A DNA stretch of 64,000 nt from positions 2,208,331-2,272,330 of the forward strand of contig BCIM01000002.1 in NCBI GenBank assembly GCA_039545315.1, in the 5' to 3' direction. Positions 11,333 through 24,463 of the stretch are shown piece by piece. This stretch comes from Kondoa malvinella. Lineage: Eukaryota > Basidiomycota > Agaricostilbomycetes > Agaricostilbales > Kondoaceae. The translations under genes were made by a program, and so were the position numbers. The notes under the pieces were generated by a model. That model searched no databases, had not been told where the DNA came from, and worked only from the letters and a program-made list of their open reading frames with translations. Within the stretch, counting starts at the first letter, position 1, and every line of letters starts with the position of its first letter.

Positions 11333-14300
11333 TTAGCCAGCCGTTTGTTGTCTTGGTTTGGCTTGTTTGAACTTCACTCCATGTCGAACCATATCGTCAT
11401 GGAAAGCTATTAGACTTGCGTCAGGCCAGCTAGACGTAATGTGAGCAGCAGCGAAACACACCTTGCTTCTCTGCTTCATTCTGCCGGAGCTCGCTTTGCA
11501 AGACCAGACGCTTGACTTCTTGCTGTTCAGCTTTGTCTTGCATTTGCTGTGTTCGAGATCGCATAGCAATAGCAGCTTCGACGGGAATGTCCAGCTCTCG
11601 AGTCTGCTCAAGTCAGCTTGCCATTCTTGAAAGCTGAGCTGAACCAACCTGAGCTTTAGCGCCTTTACGTCCCAGGAGAGTAAACGCCATAAAGCCGTCA
11701 ACTTTTGCCGCTGCTTGCTCCGCTTGCTGCTTGCGCACATACGGAATGCTGACACCGGCTAGCGATCCCTTGTTGCCTTGCTTTGGTCGTTCAGCTAGAC
11801 TTTCGGACATCATCTTGGCCAAGTCTCTGGCGAAATCGCTCTCCTCTTCTTCAGTATACGTTGCCTTCTTAGGTGACGGCAATTGCTCAGTTTCTGGCTC
11901 GATCGGCGGCTAAGAGAACATGAGCGTTTTTGCAAGCGAAAATTGTTTACCGGCTCACCTCAACCACAACATCTTCATTGTCAGACTCGTACTTGAAATC
12001 GCGAATCGATTCTTCGTCCGAGTCGTCCAGATTGATGTCGCCAATCGCAGCTGCACAAGATTGAGCTACGACGTAACAGTAGCAATACACTCACGTAGTT
12101 CAGGAGCCATTGCTTGATTGCTCTCTAGCAATGCATCTACTGCTTCTGCAGCCTCGCCAAAGGTCTTGAAAAGCGTAAGCTTGGGTCGGATGTTTTCGAA
12201 TAAATCGCTCAAAGCAAATTCAATGTCCATAGGTGCTTGTGTCTTGCATTTGATGTAGAACTAGGAACACCGTTCAGCGCATCAGGACTGCCCTGAAGAT
12301 GCGACGCACCTGAAAGAAGACCAAGAAATTATCTAATCGCTTTCGCCATTGTCCGCGGTCGAGGTATTCTGCGGTAGTGTCCAGCAAAGTGCAGACCATC
12401 CTCACGCGGAACCAATCATCTGGACCATCGATAGGCGAAGGCGTATCAGGCCAAGGACGGCCCTCAGCTGCGACTAATATCAGCGCATGTCTGCCACAGG
12501 CACTCTGACTCACGGTGCCCATAACTGATAAGCAACCACAAAGTGTCGATGATGATCTTCTGGTCCAGCACTTGAAAGTTGAACAGCTCGCCTAGATACT
12601 TGATAGTAGCTATCCGCATCTGGTTGTGCTTGAATATGTTGCGCTGCAAAAGAATTCACTGATGGTCAATCGAGCGTTACAGAAGACTTACTGCTAGTCC
12701 GACACGAACACTCTCCAACACTCGATCAATCACACCAACCAGGAAATCCGAATGATAGCGGCCGACATCATGTAGCATCAAAGAGAATAAGGCGATGCTA
12801 CTGAACTTAGCTTTCCAGATCTTGACGAAGCAATTGCGTAATCGATGTACAACCTTTACCGGCTATCAGTATAGGAGACATCGAGCATAACAGTCGGTAT
12901 CTACCTTGTCATCATCCCAATCAAGACTACGAACTAGCTTGAGGGCCTTCTCGTAATTCGGTCGCGTCAGAACGTTATACATGACATGATGGATGAACAG
13001 CTCCATCGGCGTATACTCCTTTGGTGCAATTGCTGGGCGTTCTGGCGGACTGCACTATTGACTCGAGGCGTCAGGCTGTTTACTTTCGGAAAGGGCAAAG
13101 CGTACCTGGTAAAAGGCGTTGTCGAGCATTGCGACTTGTCGAGCGTCAAGGTTCTGCGCAGCTTTCTTCCGAAGCATGATATCGAGCTGATGCAGTCATG
13201 AGCAAAGAACTGTTCAAGAGGCGCAGCACGCACAAGAGAGGCCATCTTCTCGCTAGTCCCTTCGGTCCGAAGCAAGAACCGACCGCAATTCTCCAGCAGC
13301 ATGCTCAGACTATCGACATTGTAGGCGGACATGTCGTCGATGCAAACTTTGTAGCAATGTAGGATCGAGTGATCGGGCGTGACTTTGAATTTGGTCAGCT
13401 CGCCAAGGAAGGCAGTCGTCTATACATTCAATACGTCAAACCATCGGATTGGCATTGATCTCGACACACCTTGCCACGAAGTTCGCGCATTTCCAGATTC
13501 TTCCGCTTTTGGAGATAGCGAAAGTCGTCTTCGAGCTGTAAATGCGATGAGCAACCTATCTTCGGATAGAGACCAGACATACGATAGCCACGATACCATT
13601 GCCTACTTCTGGTATATACCGATGGAGCGTACCAACAAGTCGAGCATAGTAAGGCAAGATATCCAGACGGTTCCTAGGCACAGCAGCAAGAAACTGTACT
13701 TCCGCAATTAATCAACTCAAGCGAATAAGATTACATCGCTGGACGTACCTTGATCAAGCGATTTTGAGTAGCTTTACTATTCAAGAAAGCAAATTCGACT
13801 GCAGCTCGATCGATAGCGTTGCGGTTGTTCATATCTGGCAAACGAGCAAAGAGATCGGCTAGACGAGCAGCTGGCGCAGCTGCGATAGGATCTGTTGTTT
13901 CTGCTTCAGCGAGTGCTTTTCGGCTTGGACCTCTGCACAGAGAATCAGCTCTGAGAAAACAATGTATGATCGAAAGCCTACTCTTCCTCTTCGCCATCTG
14001 CAACTTGTTCAATGACCTCAGCTTCGTCCTCCAAGACCTTCTCCACCTGCGCAGCCTCTTCAGCAGCCTTCTTCTCAGCCAAAGCAGCCGGATTCACGCC
14101 CAAAAGCAACGACGGCACTTCATCTTTCAGATCCACAATGTCCTCATAGAATCTTTTCTCCTCTTCATCGGCCCATAGACCCTTTGCTCCACCCACATCG
14201 CCATCTTGACCTAGATTGAACTGATGTAAAGCGGCAGTACCAGTAACAATAGTTGTAGTAGGTAAAGTAGGTAAATCCGGTAGAGGTAAATGGAGGAGTT

Positions 14301-15297
14301 CAGATAAAGATTGCGTGCCACTCCAAAGCTTGTCAAAAGTCTTGACTAGGCGTTCATAAGTTTGAGCGCGATCTTCAAAGATTTCGCCGGATCGGATGTA
14401 GGCTTCGTGGTTTCGTTTATCGGTTTCCAGCATGTGTAGACGATCTTTTGTTACGCGTTTGCAAAGTTGGTCATAGTAAGATACCAGTAGCTTGCGGTTG
14501 CTGTCTTTCTGTGCGGCTGGGATTGGATCAAAGTCTAGGTTCTCGGATGGAGCAGAGATCTCGGCTGGTGTAGGATCTTCTGTTACGTTTGCAGGCAGAT
14601 ACAGTGAGCCAAGATGCTTCGTGAAAGCGACGGCGAGAGGAAGACAATTGACGAGCGTTTCCTTGTCCGAGCTGAGCAGATCTCTAAGCACAGCATTCGT
14701 ATCTTCGCCTGTCGCTGTTCCTTTCCCTCCTATGCCTTTGATAACAGCTACAACCTCTAGTTCACCCAAAATCCTATGCAGATTTCTTTGTCTAGACACA
14801 CGAGCATTCTCTTCCTTTTCTCGTTGATCCGTTTGCAAAGCCGCGAGTTGCGCTTTTGGTGTAGGTTGCAACAGAGCCAAGAAGTGTGCAGTGAAAGGGA
14901 CGGTGAATTGCTTTGGGAAGCGAGAATGCAAAGCAGAGAGGACTTCGACGACACCCCAGATTTCGCTGCCGACTTTAGCACGAGAGAGACCTTCTAGAGC
15001 TGCAGCTACAAGCTCGCTGGTGTATTTTTCCAGAGAGAGGAGCGTAGACTCTTTAATCAAGATGGGTACGGATTCAGCAGAATGCAACGAAGTCCGCAGT
15101 CGCTTGATGTAAGCAGTGTTGCGCTTGAGCGAAGGATCCAAAGCTTTGATGCTGCCATCTGTAAAAACGTAGAGTGAGCCCTTGCGCCCTTTTGCCCAGA
15201 ATTGCAATGACAAGCACCCACCAGCGTCTGTTGTTTTGCGATTCCATGCAGCGAGATTGGCTGATCTCAAGTCTTTGCGCTTTGAAGCCTTGTCCAT
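11333..15297 (-). CDS. UPF2: Nonsense-mediated mRNA decay factor UPF2/NMD2
   Basis: A multi-exon gene of about 1000 aa. The N-terminus (NLAAWNRKT, then DGSIKALDPSLKRNTAYIKR) leads into the first MIF4G repeat (LSLEKYTSELVAAALEGL). A long exon at 13982-15158 covers repeat one and an acidic linker. Repeat two includes LPYYARLVGTLHRYIPEVGN and FLGELTKFKVTPDHSILHCY, and repeat three includes LVRSLDWDDDK and RMVCTLLDTTAEYLDRG. The C-terminal Upf1-binding region shows DFARDLAKMMSESL and FMAFTLLGRKGAK. UPF2 bridges Upf1 and Upf3 on mRNAs with premature stops. Introns are 40-63 nt; for example 15159-15221 must be removed to join TTDA to DGS. A clear conserved gene with the usual three MIF4G order. Confidence 0.9.
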
Positions 15298-15724
15298 CTT
15301 GACCTATTTGAACATGTCGCCAATGATTGCAAGCAGTCAAGCCGCGAAGTATATGTCTATTTCAGAATTCGAGTTCGCCTCTCTTCCCACTCCGACCATC
15401 TCATGCTGAGTTGGTGATACTCTTCTGCATGATACGGCAGTGCTGCGCGGATACTTCAATAGCGACCGGATCATCGATACAGGCTCGATGGCCAGCTAGC
15501 AGTCAGCTAGAACGCGAATCTCCTTTGGCATTCCTCAATTTGTATCAGAATCTTGTAAACATGCTTGTTTTCCGTGCTATTGCAGTCTCCTCTTGCATCT
15601 CTCCTTTGTACCTTGTTCTGTTACTTTCATTACTTTCGTATTTCGTTACTTAATTGCTTCTTTGCGGGTGAGGCCTGGACACGCCTGTGTCACCAACAGA
15701 AACCTGACATCTGAACTCAGGAGT
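15298..15724. other. Divergent promoter, UPF2 / single-span membrane protein
   Basis: About 430 bp between divergent genes. A short open stretch from ATG 15561 (MLVFRAIAVSSCISP, Leu-rich) resembles a signal peptide but runs to a stop, and I cannot splice it convincingly to the next gene. Confidence 0.4.
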
Positions 15725-18700
15725 ATGGCTCTCCCTTCTGTTGTACCAATGGCATCCAAAGACGACTCTGTCATGATTGAAAAGCTTCGATCCCGCTTGT
15801 CCGACGCGTCTGTGCCAACTTCCACTCTTTTGCCAACACACGCTCTTTCAACAAAGTCCATTCCTTTATCGACTCCCACTCTTTTGCCTACCAACAAGCT
15901 TCCAATCGGTATGCGCAGATCTCGCATCGTCCGCGAAGAAGATACCGACCGGTTCCAAAACGCTCTGAACGACCTACCATCTGGGCCCTCGTCAATGTCA
16001 AAGTCTACACCTGGTTCACCTCGGCCTACTATTTCTATGCCAATCATCAAGTCGCCTGATCTCAACGAACGCGACATTACCGATATGCGCATGTCGCAAG
16101 AAGTCACTTCAATGTTGGAACCTTTGCCAATGTCTGTTCCGACTGCTGCTTCAAGAGCAAGCATTGCCGAAGCCGAAGCTGAACTTGAAGCTGAAGCTAG
16201 TTCAAAGATTGCTGAAATGATGCGGCCTGTCGTACCCCGAGCTATGGGTCTAGGCATGTTGGATTCCGGTGAGACTCTTTTGTATCACAACTCCAGAGAT
16301 CGAGCTGACGATACATTATAGGTATTCCAGACATTAGCACCATGTATGAACCCATGCCTCGCTCAAGTGGTCCTCGTGTCGTTGGAAGAGGGCGTCGACT
16401 CGTCGGTTCCGGTTCAGCCATGCCAGACATCGTCACTCCAACTCCAATGCCAACAATCGATCGAGCAGCTCTTGATGGCGACGATCCAAGATCCGGTATG
16501 ATCATGCGCCGTCGACCAAAGAAGACTCTACACAAGCGTTGGCTCTCTCCTGTCTTGTCTTCTTCAGTCAACCTACCTTCCATACAATCCGTTATGGATG
16601 TTGTGAAACCGACCATCAGCTCATTCGAAAGCGACGGCCTCTTCCCTCGATTTATTGGCGATGATGCCCATTCGCTTCCTCTAGACCCGGATCAATTTGA
16701 AGACGCAGATCCATCCGCTACATCTAGTAGCTTGTCCCTACCACCGCTCATTACTCCAGCTCCCGAATTTACTGGTCTCGGGTTGGGTTTGGCCGATATG
16801 CGGAGCACGGTCTTGTCATCTGTCAGCAAGCCCGAAGTTGGTAGCTTGTTCCCGAGGAGAGCAGAAGCTGATGATCCTGATGACATGGAGTGAGTCTTAT
16901 CTTCCTAATTGCGGATTGCGCTGATGCCTCGCACAGACTTCCATCGCTTTCTGCCGTCAATGGTACTGCTTCAGCTCCTTCATCTATGCGTAACTCCTCT
17001 TCTCTTCGAATCGCTTTGGCAAAGAAGACTATGCAAAGTGCTACGGCTACCTCAGCTCCAGTCTTGCCTGAAGAAGATGCCGCTCCTGCTGTCGACCCAG
17101 AATTCGACACAATGAATACCGACGTGCCTCTAATTCCTATCACCATCTCTGAGACAGAAACATACAGCTCACCTTGCCTAAGCTCGTCTATGGCCTTCGC
17201 CTCGGCGCCATCTTCCCCTGCTCTCGGTACACCAATGCTCATTGCTACTCCGCTTTCGCCTTCCGGAAGTGATGCAAGTCCTTGGGGAAGTCCAGTACCA
17301 CCTGCAGAAGCTCAATTCACATCATCACCGAACCCAGACAATTCCAGCTCCAACCATGAATCGCTTGTCGTCGGTGCATCAGTCGCGGGCGGTGTTGCGC
17401 TTCTCACCTTCTTGACCGCTATGGTTTGGTGGTACATCAAGAAGCGAGAACGTCCAGGTCAACGGGGCATCTCTTCGGCTTCCATCAAGCATCTTCATCG
17501 TGGTAATGGGAAACCTGGTCAAGACGAGGAAAAGTCGAATCGCATTTCTACCAGTCCTTCAGTCACGCTCTCTGAACAGTTCTGGTCAGCTCATCAAACG
17601 CCTATCCTCGACTATTCGCCCAAGAATGGCATGCAATCAGACAAATGGGGCATGGCTGGCAATAACGACGAGAAGCTGATGAATGGAGCTTCATCGCGTC
17701 GGTCTACTCACGCTTCAATGAGCTCTTGCTATACCACTTCCGACTGCAGCAGCTTCGAAACCGATATGGACTCCCAGGAAACGGCCGAGACTTCTCACGA
17801 CTTGCATTCACTCGGGGGCAAGAATGCTGCTCGTCCTCGCTCGCACTCCTTCGCCAAGTCTGGTACTGGCTCACTAAGGAGTCTAAAGGACACTTTGGCA
17901 GCTATCGATGGAGAGACGCAAGAAATCGAGGTTCAAGTCGAAGTAGAGGAACAGGAGGATGAAGCTCATGCGGATGCTATGGAACCTGGTCAGATGGAGG
18001 ACATCCAAGACCTCAACCCTCCCACCAAGCCGCTCAGAAGCTCTCTCCGACCTCTTACTCAGCTTCTTTATTCTCGCGACCTTGCCTTTTTGCCTGAAAT
18101 TGTGGACAAGGATGTCGACATGCCGCCTCGCGCACCTTCGATCCTCGTCACTGATCATCCTCAAGCTTTGGTTCCGCCTCCAACACCACCTGCACCGATC
18201 GTATCCAGGTCAAGGACCACTTCTATCTCGACTATCGGATCAAGAAAGCGATTGTCGCTGGCGACTTTGGCATCCCAGTACGAATCGGCTCATCCTCGCT
18301 TTTCAGAGTTCTACCGCACTGGCATGTTTGCAGCTCAGTCAAGTCATACGCTACCAGGTGAAGCTCGCGACGATGCATCTGTTGTCGACCCTGTCTACAG
18401 CGATTCCGAATATGCAGAAGATGTTCCTACCTCTCCTGCCTACTACCAGTCGATGCCTCGCGATAAGGAAGATGACCTTCGTACGAATCGCGCAGCAAGC
18501 TCTATCTTCAGCGTGGACAGTTATGATCAAGCTGCTCGACACTCCAACAGGCTATCTGGTCTTTATGCCGATGCAATGGGTGCTTTGAAGCAGCTCCCGG
18601 CCGGTACGAGCATGTCAACTTTACAAGGCAGCTTTGAAGATGGCGACAGCATCTACTACCGCAATGACGCTTTGGTCTCTGCTTTCCCTGTACCGCCGCC

Positions 18701-19127
18701 TTCGCCTACGATACCCACCTTTGGCAGTCAAGTAGCTGATCTTGGCGACATCTCCAGCGGAATGATCGGTCAATCATGGGAAGACCAAGCGCCAGCCAAA
18801 GAATCTCACAAGCGCACCGCTTCGGGGAAGAAGGGCAATTCTCGTCGCGCCTCCATCGCTCGTGATTTGGCAGCATCAGTCTCTTTCCCAAGCGAGCGCG
18901 ACATCAGCAGCCGAAGCTCTTGCATCTCTTCTACCGGTCGTTCAGCTTCTGCTTCCAGCTTTGAAGAGGCAATGATCGAAACCGCCGTCCGCACACAAAA
19001 GACAGCGGTGCAGTCCATCATCATGCCATCAACAGTCGGTACAGCTGAAGATGGTGTTTCGGATATTTGGGAGCGAGCAAAGGCTCGAGTTCGCGCAAGA
19101 GGGATGTCGGTCAGCCAAAAAGTATGA
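15725..19127 (+). CDS. Large Ser/Pro-rich single-span membrane protein, about 1100 aa
   Basis: Exons 15725-16268, 16322-16889 and 16937-19127 (phases 1 and 2). The protein has one strong membrane span near residues 512-535 (SLVVGASVAGGVALLTFLTA) followed by WWYIKKRER, which predicts a cytosolic C-terminal half. The N-terminal 510 residues are Ser/Thr/Pro-rich with no obvious signal peptide from this start. The C-terminal half is disordered, with acidic patches and many Ser, plus short conserved-looking bits such as RFSEFYRTGMFAAQSS. The layout resembles fungal plasma-membrane sensor or polarity proteins (a Wsc/Axl2-like plan), but I see no named domain. The start codon is uncertain because an upstream signal-peptide exon cannot be excluded. 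Confidence 0.65.
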
Positions 19128-19256
19128 GCAAGGGCAGCAGAATAAAGACAAGCAAAATGATAGCTTAATATCGCAGTGTTAAAACAGTATGTACTTCGTA
19201 ATGGGCTAGGGCAATCAAACAAACAATGCATTCGGTTTTCGCTCTACTGTTCCTTT

Positions 19257-20875
19257 CTATCGCGTGTTTGTTCGTGACGTTTGTATCTCTATTTTTTTCA
19301 GTTTGGGTAAGCGTTTCATGCATGACACGACGAGATGCATACCTTTGCGCTCAACCAGAAGCATTTGTTGACGCTTCAGAGCCGCAATCAGCCCATCGAC
19401 TTCCCTTTGCAACTTCTGCAAAGCCTTTGCCGCCGGACAATGCAAGACGATGCTCCTTTTCTCACAAGCCTGGCTCAACAGTATGAAAGGCTGGCGAGCG
19501 AAATCGAGCTTGCCGCTGATACCATAAAGCATGTCGATGTCTGATTTGGTCGTCGACTTGACATCTTTTGTCATCTGAGTGAGCTTGGTGACTTCAGGTG
19601 CAACGGGATCGTAATTGAAAGTCTTTAGGTGGGTCATGAACCTGGATTGTGTGATGAATTGTCTAACACATCCAATGTGCAAATCGCCCTTGAGTGCACG
19701 GTTTGAAGATTGAGCAGCATCCAGTCCGTGAACAGTGAGATGGGTGATTGATGGGGAAGCCACGACCCAAACAGTACTAGGAAGACGCTTGGCAGAGATG
19801 GAGAGGTGTTTGACTTCGTTGCATCTGAGTAAAAGCTGGATCAGACTGTCGAGCTCTCTGTTGCCAACGAAACCTGCGGAGTGAATTAGAAAACGCATGA
19901 TCATAACGGAACTTTATACTGACCTGGTAAATCGAGACTGAGATGTTCCAGCTTGGCAGCGAGGCGACCATCAATGTACTTGAGCCCATCGAGCGCATGA
20001 GAAGGGACAATCAACCTGAGCTCGGTCAACGGCCCTTTGCTGGCACCCAACTCCTTTTCCATGGCTTCGTCAGACCACTGAAACCTGCGCAGATGCAACC
20101 TTTTTATGTTCTGCGCAGCAACGATGGGCTCTCCCTTCTTTGCTGTTTTCTTTGAATTGCCCAAACCCAAAGACGCCAGAGCATCACTCAAATCGACAGG
20201 TACATGCAAGCTGAGCTTTTCGTCCTTCCATTCAGCCAAATGAAAGCTCTCGAGCTGTGGGAGTTGGGCGGAAACATCTCGAAAAGGCATGCATTTGGGA
20301 GAGAGAATGGCGTCGATGAAAGTAAACGAGGTGAGTGTGTGTCGGAAGCTGGCATCACGCAACGGCTCAATTACATCCCCCAACATCTGACCGGCGATGG
20401 TAGTCCTCTGCAAGCTGATCAAAGCACCGTAAAGAGAGGACAAGGTCCCTTTAGGGATCAGCTTGGGAAGTCCGCTTTGTCCATCATCGCGACACAGCAC
20501 ACGACCGAGCAGTTTGTAGTGCCTGATTGCGTCAGACTTGCTGGACAACATCTTGACAGGGAGAAGTACATGGAGCTCGAGGCAGTGCGAAGCAAGACGA
20601 GGTTGCTGAGAAACAGTTTCGGTAAAGAGCTCGAGCGAGCGAGTCGAGTCGAATCCAAGACAACTTTGTCATAGAGCAGCTCTTGACTGTCCGTGCGTAT
20701 CAGCCTGCACTTGCAAAGAAAGCCAAAGTGCGTACCCGATAGTTTTGAAGGCGTTGTTCACATAGCAGACGATGTCGCGCAGAAAGGGCAGGCGCCGACT
20801 CGATTCGAGCAGCTTGTCCGAGCTATACACTTGATCTACAATCTGGGAGAGCAATTGGGCCGGAAGCAGAACCAT
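19257..20875 (-). CDS. F-box/LRR-like protein
   Basis: The start at 20875 gives LLPAQLLSQIVDQVYSSDKL, an F-box-like first helix. After a 50-60 nt intron near 20740 the protein continues ELLYDKVVLDSTRSLELFT. It then shows repeated Leu-rich strands typical of fungal LRR-containing F-box proteins (LPQLESFHLAEWKDEKLSL, NIKRLHLRRFQWSDEA, LTELRLIVPSHALDGLKY, KLEHLSLDLPG, SITHLTVHGL). Another intron near 19880-19925 joins DLPG to FVGNRELDSL. A third (57 nt near 19285-19345) probably makes the end VERKEIQTSRTNTR. It likely selects substrates for an SCF ubiquitin ligase, but the F-box is weak, so the function is tentative. Confidence 0.6.
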
Positions 20876-21393
20876 TTTGGAAGCGAACCCGTTTCAAGTT
20901 GACGAGGGAACGATTGACGATTGTACAAGACTTCGCAAGAAGCAGCAGCAAGGCGACGTAGTCGTGCTCTATTAAGTGTGCTTTGCTTGTGAAATGACGC
21001 GGTCCCGGTTCAAAACCAAGAAGCAAGTCGATGCATTGCGACGCGGACAGCTGACTGTCTCAGTACTGAGTACTGTCTCGTACTTAGGAAGCAGAGACTG
21101 TGCAATGAAAGCGGATGACGTGATCAGTCAAATGCGCAAGGCTGCATTCCAAGTCCAATGCTCAACTAAGCCATCACTCCGCTAGCTCCCCTAGCTCCCA
21201 GACAACGCGAAGGAAGATGTACCTGATGGTGTGCGCTAATGCGACGCGGTGCTGAGGTGGTGAGCAATGGATATCAGAGTAGAGCTCCACGAAGAGGCGC
21301 GATGGGCACTCACGCATGGAGATGAAATGCCAGTCTCCAATCACCTGATGAGATGTATGAAATCGGGGTCGTTGATTGGTCGCGTTCCGCTTC
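20876..21393. other. Promoter region of the F-box-like gene
   Basis: About 520 bp with no convincing gene. It holds the 3' flank of the Rad26-like gene and the upstream region of the F-box-like gene. A 15-bp near-perfect palindrome lies at 21061-21075. Confidence 0.4.
21061..21075. repeat. Palindrome CAGTACT-G-AGTACTG
   Basis: Two perfect 7-bp inverted arms around one base, about 190 bp upstream of the F-box-like start. It could bind a dimeric regulator or be chance. Confidence 0.4.
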
Positions 21394-24103
21394 TTAGGGT
21401 CTGGCGCCTTGACCCATCTCTTCTTCATCCTGCGTTTGGCTGCTTGCAGGAATCTGCGCTTCATCTTCATCCTCTTCCTCATCATTGTACAACGAGTAAA
21501 TCTGCTGCACATCAGCTCTATTACCCTCATGAAAGGTCAGGAGCTTACGGTATCTTCCTCCTCGGGCGACAAAACCATAGCCAACAAAGTCTGCGCAGGA
21601 CCAGAAGCGTCTTCCAATGTCTTTCGATCAGCTTCGCGCATCCAGTCTGGCGGTTCTGCGAATGCTAATCGTCCAATGGCCACGGTGAACATTTCGAAAA
21701 TGCCGAGGTAGTCTCGGATCGCTTTGTCAAGCTTGATCTTTAGTAACAGACGGGATCCAGGCGAAGCAGCAAGGTAGAAGAGCAGTCTATGAGCTGATAT
21801 GGCTCGGTGGGTGACCCTGTGAGTCAAAGTCTCAACGCATGCAACAGGTGCAAAGGAAGACAGTGGGCTCACATTGTGGCGTGTAGACTTGTATGACCAC
21901 TCCCATCGCATTCAAAGATCAACCCAATATCGTACGCTATTCTTGTGATCAGTCGAGGGATAAGGGAAGGCGATTCCGATAACAAGGTGACCGCATCGGA
22001 ATTCTTGATACTGAGCATTGACAGCAGATCCAAGATAGCGGTGTGAATAGCGCAAGTCTGCTTGAGCGATAGACCGGTCTTGCTGTAATGTAAATAGGAA
22101 GAAAGTCGTTCTATTAAAGGGTAGACGCCGTTCTCGTATCGATCTGGAGCGAGCTCGAATGGTGTATCGAGGAGTGAGCGGAATAGAGAGGCCTCTGCGC
22201 ACGTATGATCAGCTTGAGGCTTGGAGGAAGTAAATGTCACTGACGACCAGCCATGAGATTTAAAGTCTCAACTGTCCTAAGCAACACTATCGGCGCGTTT
22301 TCTCGGTCCAATAGCTGACTGATAGCCGGATTAGAACTGAGTATCATCTCCAACCTAGACACACCAATCAGCTCCGACCTGCAACCTTCAACGTTACTCA
22401 CCCATTCAAGCCATTCACATCCGGATTCCAAGCCAAAGCACTATAAACCTCCACAACAGGTACAAACAGTGCTTCCTGCAACTTGATTTTATCCGACCTC
22501 TCTTTCTTCTCTTTCTCAATCTCCATATCCGACCTTTCTTTCTTGCTCAGATACAAAGCTTGTTTAGAGCCTTGGTTCTGCTTGCCCAGTGCTAAAGGAT
22601 TAAGCACGAGTTCAGCTTCGTCGTCGAAATCGATTTTGCGTCGAGGTCTGATCCCGCCTTTGTGTTTCGCTATGATTGCTGCGAGGGTTTCGTGGAGTGA
22701 AGTATTGTCTGGTTGATGTGGCGGGAAACGTTCCGGTGATCCGTGTAAGAAGTAAAGGCCGAAGAGAGGGTAGTGTGTCGTTAAGTGCATGATCAGGGTC
22801 AGACAGGCGACGAGGTGTGTCGTCTGTCTTAAAATTAGCACAAACTCTCGAAGACGCAAGAAGACTCACAAGGTCAAGTGAAAAGAGCAGACTAGCTAAA
22901 TCAGACAAGCCTTGACCAATGCCAGCTACCAGTCGGTCTGTTTCCCTTGAATCGCTGTAGGACTGTTCTGACCGACCCAGAGCATCAAAGATAGAGGTGC
23001 AGATGCTAGTCTGGCGTGCAAGCATCTCGGTCGAGGCAGAAGGTAGCTGGATGTTGACGAGCGAATAGAAGGTCGAGATAGGTTTAGGTACGGCTGCGGA
23101 AGTCGAAGCTACTGGACTACTTTCTTGATATGCTTCGGGTACTGAAGGAGGCAGCATTCGGTGGTTCAATAATGCACTTGATATCTGAAGCTCAGTCAGC
23201 GAGATGGTGATTTCCAGTTGACATAATCTACCTTTGACCTCAAATCTCTAGCCCTCGACTCTTCAGAAACGATGAAAGTCTCTTGCATCTGATCTACTGA
23301 GGGATCTAAATGCGTGAAATCCGACTTGTCTGGCGTAGCAGGTACAGGTGGAAGATCCGGCAGCTGATCTACATCCATACCATTCTGAGACATGCCAACT
23401 TGAGATCGTCTTTGACTCGGTGAAAGCTGTCTAGGAGCGCTTTCAGGTTCCACAAAGGAGTTATCAAAGCCTCGGAAAGTGCTTTGCATCTTTGATGTAG
23501 GCGTCTTCTTTGCTGAGCGCTTGCCGTTACTAGGGGAGACATTACTGCGTCGTGCGGAAGTAGCGTTTCGATTTTGTGTCATCTGCGCCAACTTGGCTTT
23601 ACGTGCAGCGGCTTCAGACTCTTGTCTCTGTTGGATTATTAGCGAGACCTAAACTGCAGAAGGATACTTACATCGAAAGCTGATTTGGTCCGCTGAGCTT
23701 CCAGATCTCGCTTGAATTGAGCGCTCATTTCAATCTTTACAGCTTCAAGCTCTCTATTCTTTTGCAGCGCTTCAGAAAGCTTTGCGCTCAGCCCAGCGTC
23801 TTCCTGCTGTTTCGACCTTCGCAAAGTAGTGACTTCGCCTTGCAACCTCTGAGCATCTGCTCGCATCTTTGCCAATTCATCTTGCAGCATTCGAACATGG
23901 TCATCGTCTTGTGCCGAGTCTACGCGAGGTCTCTTTGCTGCAGGAGGGTTCTGACGCGCTTGATTTGTAGACGACGCATTTCGAGACGGAGGAGCAGGTC
24001 TTGTTGGTGCTTGTGTAGCTGCTATAGATTCTATCTTGTCCCAGTCTGCGTTGGCCAAGTCATCGTTATCAAACAGTTGATCGTATTCGTCGAAATCAGA
24101 CAT
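21394..24103 (-). CDS. DNA-damage checkpoint protein, Rad26/Ddc2/ATRIP type
   Basis: The N-terminus is acidic (FDEYDQLFDNDDLANADWDK), like the Rad26/ATRIP replication-protein-A-binding motif. A coiled coil follows (residues about 70-150: MLQDELAKMRADAQRLQGEV and on), then a basic Ser-rich linker (SKMQSTFRGFDNSFVEP). The long helical C-terminal half includes LADLASLLFSLDL-like and HLVACLTLIMHLTTHYPLFG helices and GIFEMFTVAIGRLAF. At least seven short introns are needed. The true end is LYNDEEEDEDEAQIPASS and on to GARP at 21394, after a 45-nt intron. As the partner of the ATR/Mec1/Rad3 kinase it would recruit the kinase to RPA-coated DNA. The call rests on domain order more than on strong motif identity. 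Confidence 0.7.
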
Positions 24104-24463
24104 GTTGAAAGCGCGGACACAACAGGATCAATGGTATCGTTCACATGTGAGGTATCAAGCAGTCTGGCTGGGGTATCTGTACTCGCTGCTGCATCCAGTG
24201 GTGCTTCAAGAGCAACCTTTGCATGGCTTGAGGTCTGTCGGTGCTTCGGGTTGATTCAATCCAACGAGCCCATGTCTGGTGAACGTCTACACCGCTCCTC
24301 AGCGCTCATAGCGGTGGCTACAGCCTGTCTATGTATAGGCCTGACAGTCTACAATGATCCACGCTAATGCCTTCCACGTTTTTCTGACTCTGCTCTATTT
24401 AGCCCTATTTGGGTCTCCCGCTGTTCCCATTAAACTGGTTATCCTCTGTCCATCACTCGCATC
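24104..24463. other. Divergent promoter, Rad26-like / four-span protein
   Basis: 360 bp between divergent starts. Pyrimidine-rich near the plus-strand start; no gene or RNA seen. Confidence 0.4.

Noticed and set aside
15770..15800. TTCGATCC resembling a tRNA T-loop (B box)
   Set aside because: It lies inside a coding exon and no matching A box, acceptor stem or anticodon arm was found.
15646..16257. Minus-strand 203-codon frame
   Set aside because: Antisense to the Ser/Pro-rich membrane-protein exon, whose codon bias opens the reverse frame.
21174..21530. Basic minus-strand frame after the Rad26-like stop
   Set aside because: Splicing at 45 nt gives an acidic end stopping at 21394; the basic frame is an off-phase reading of the same bases.
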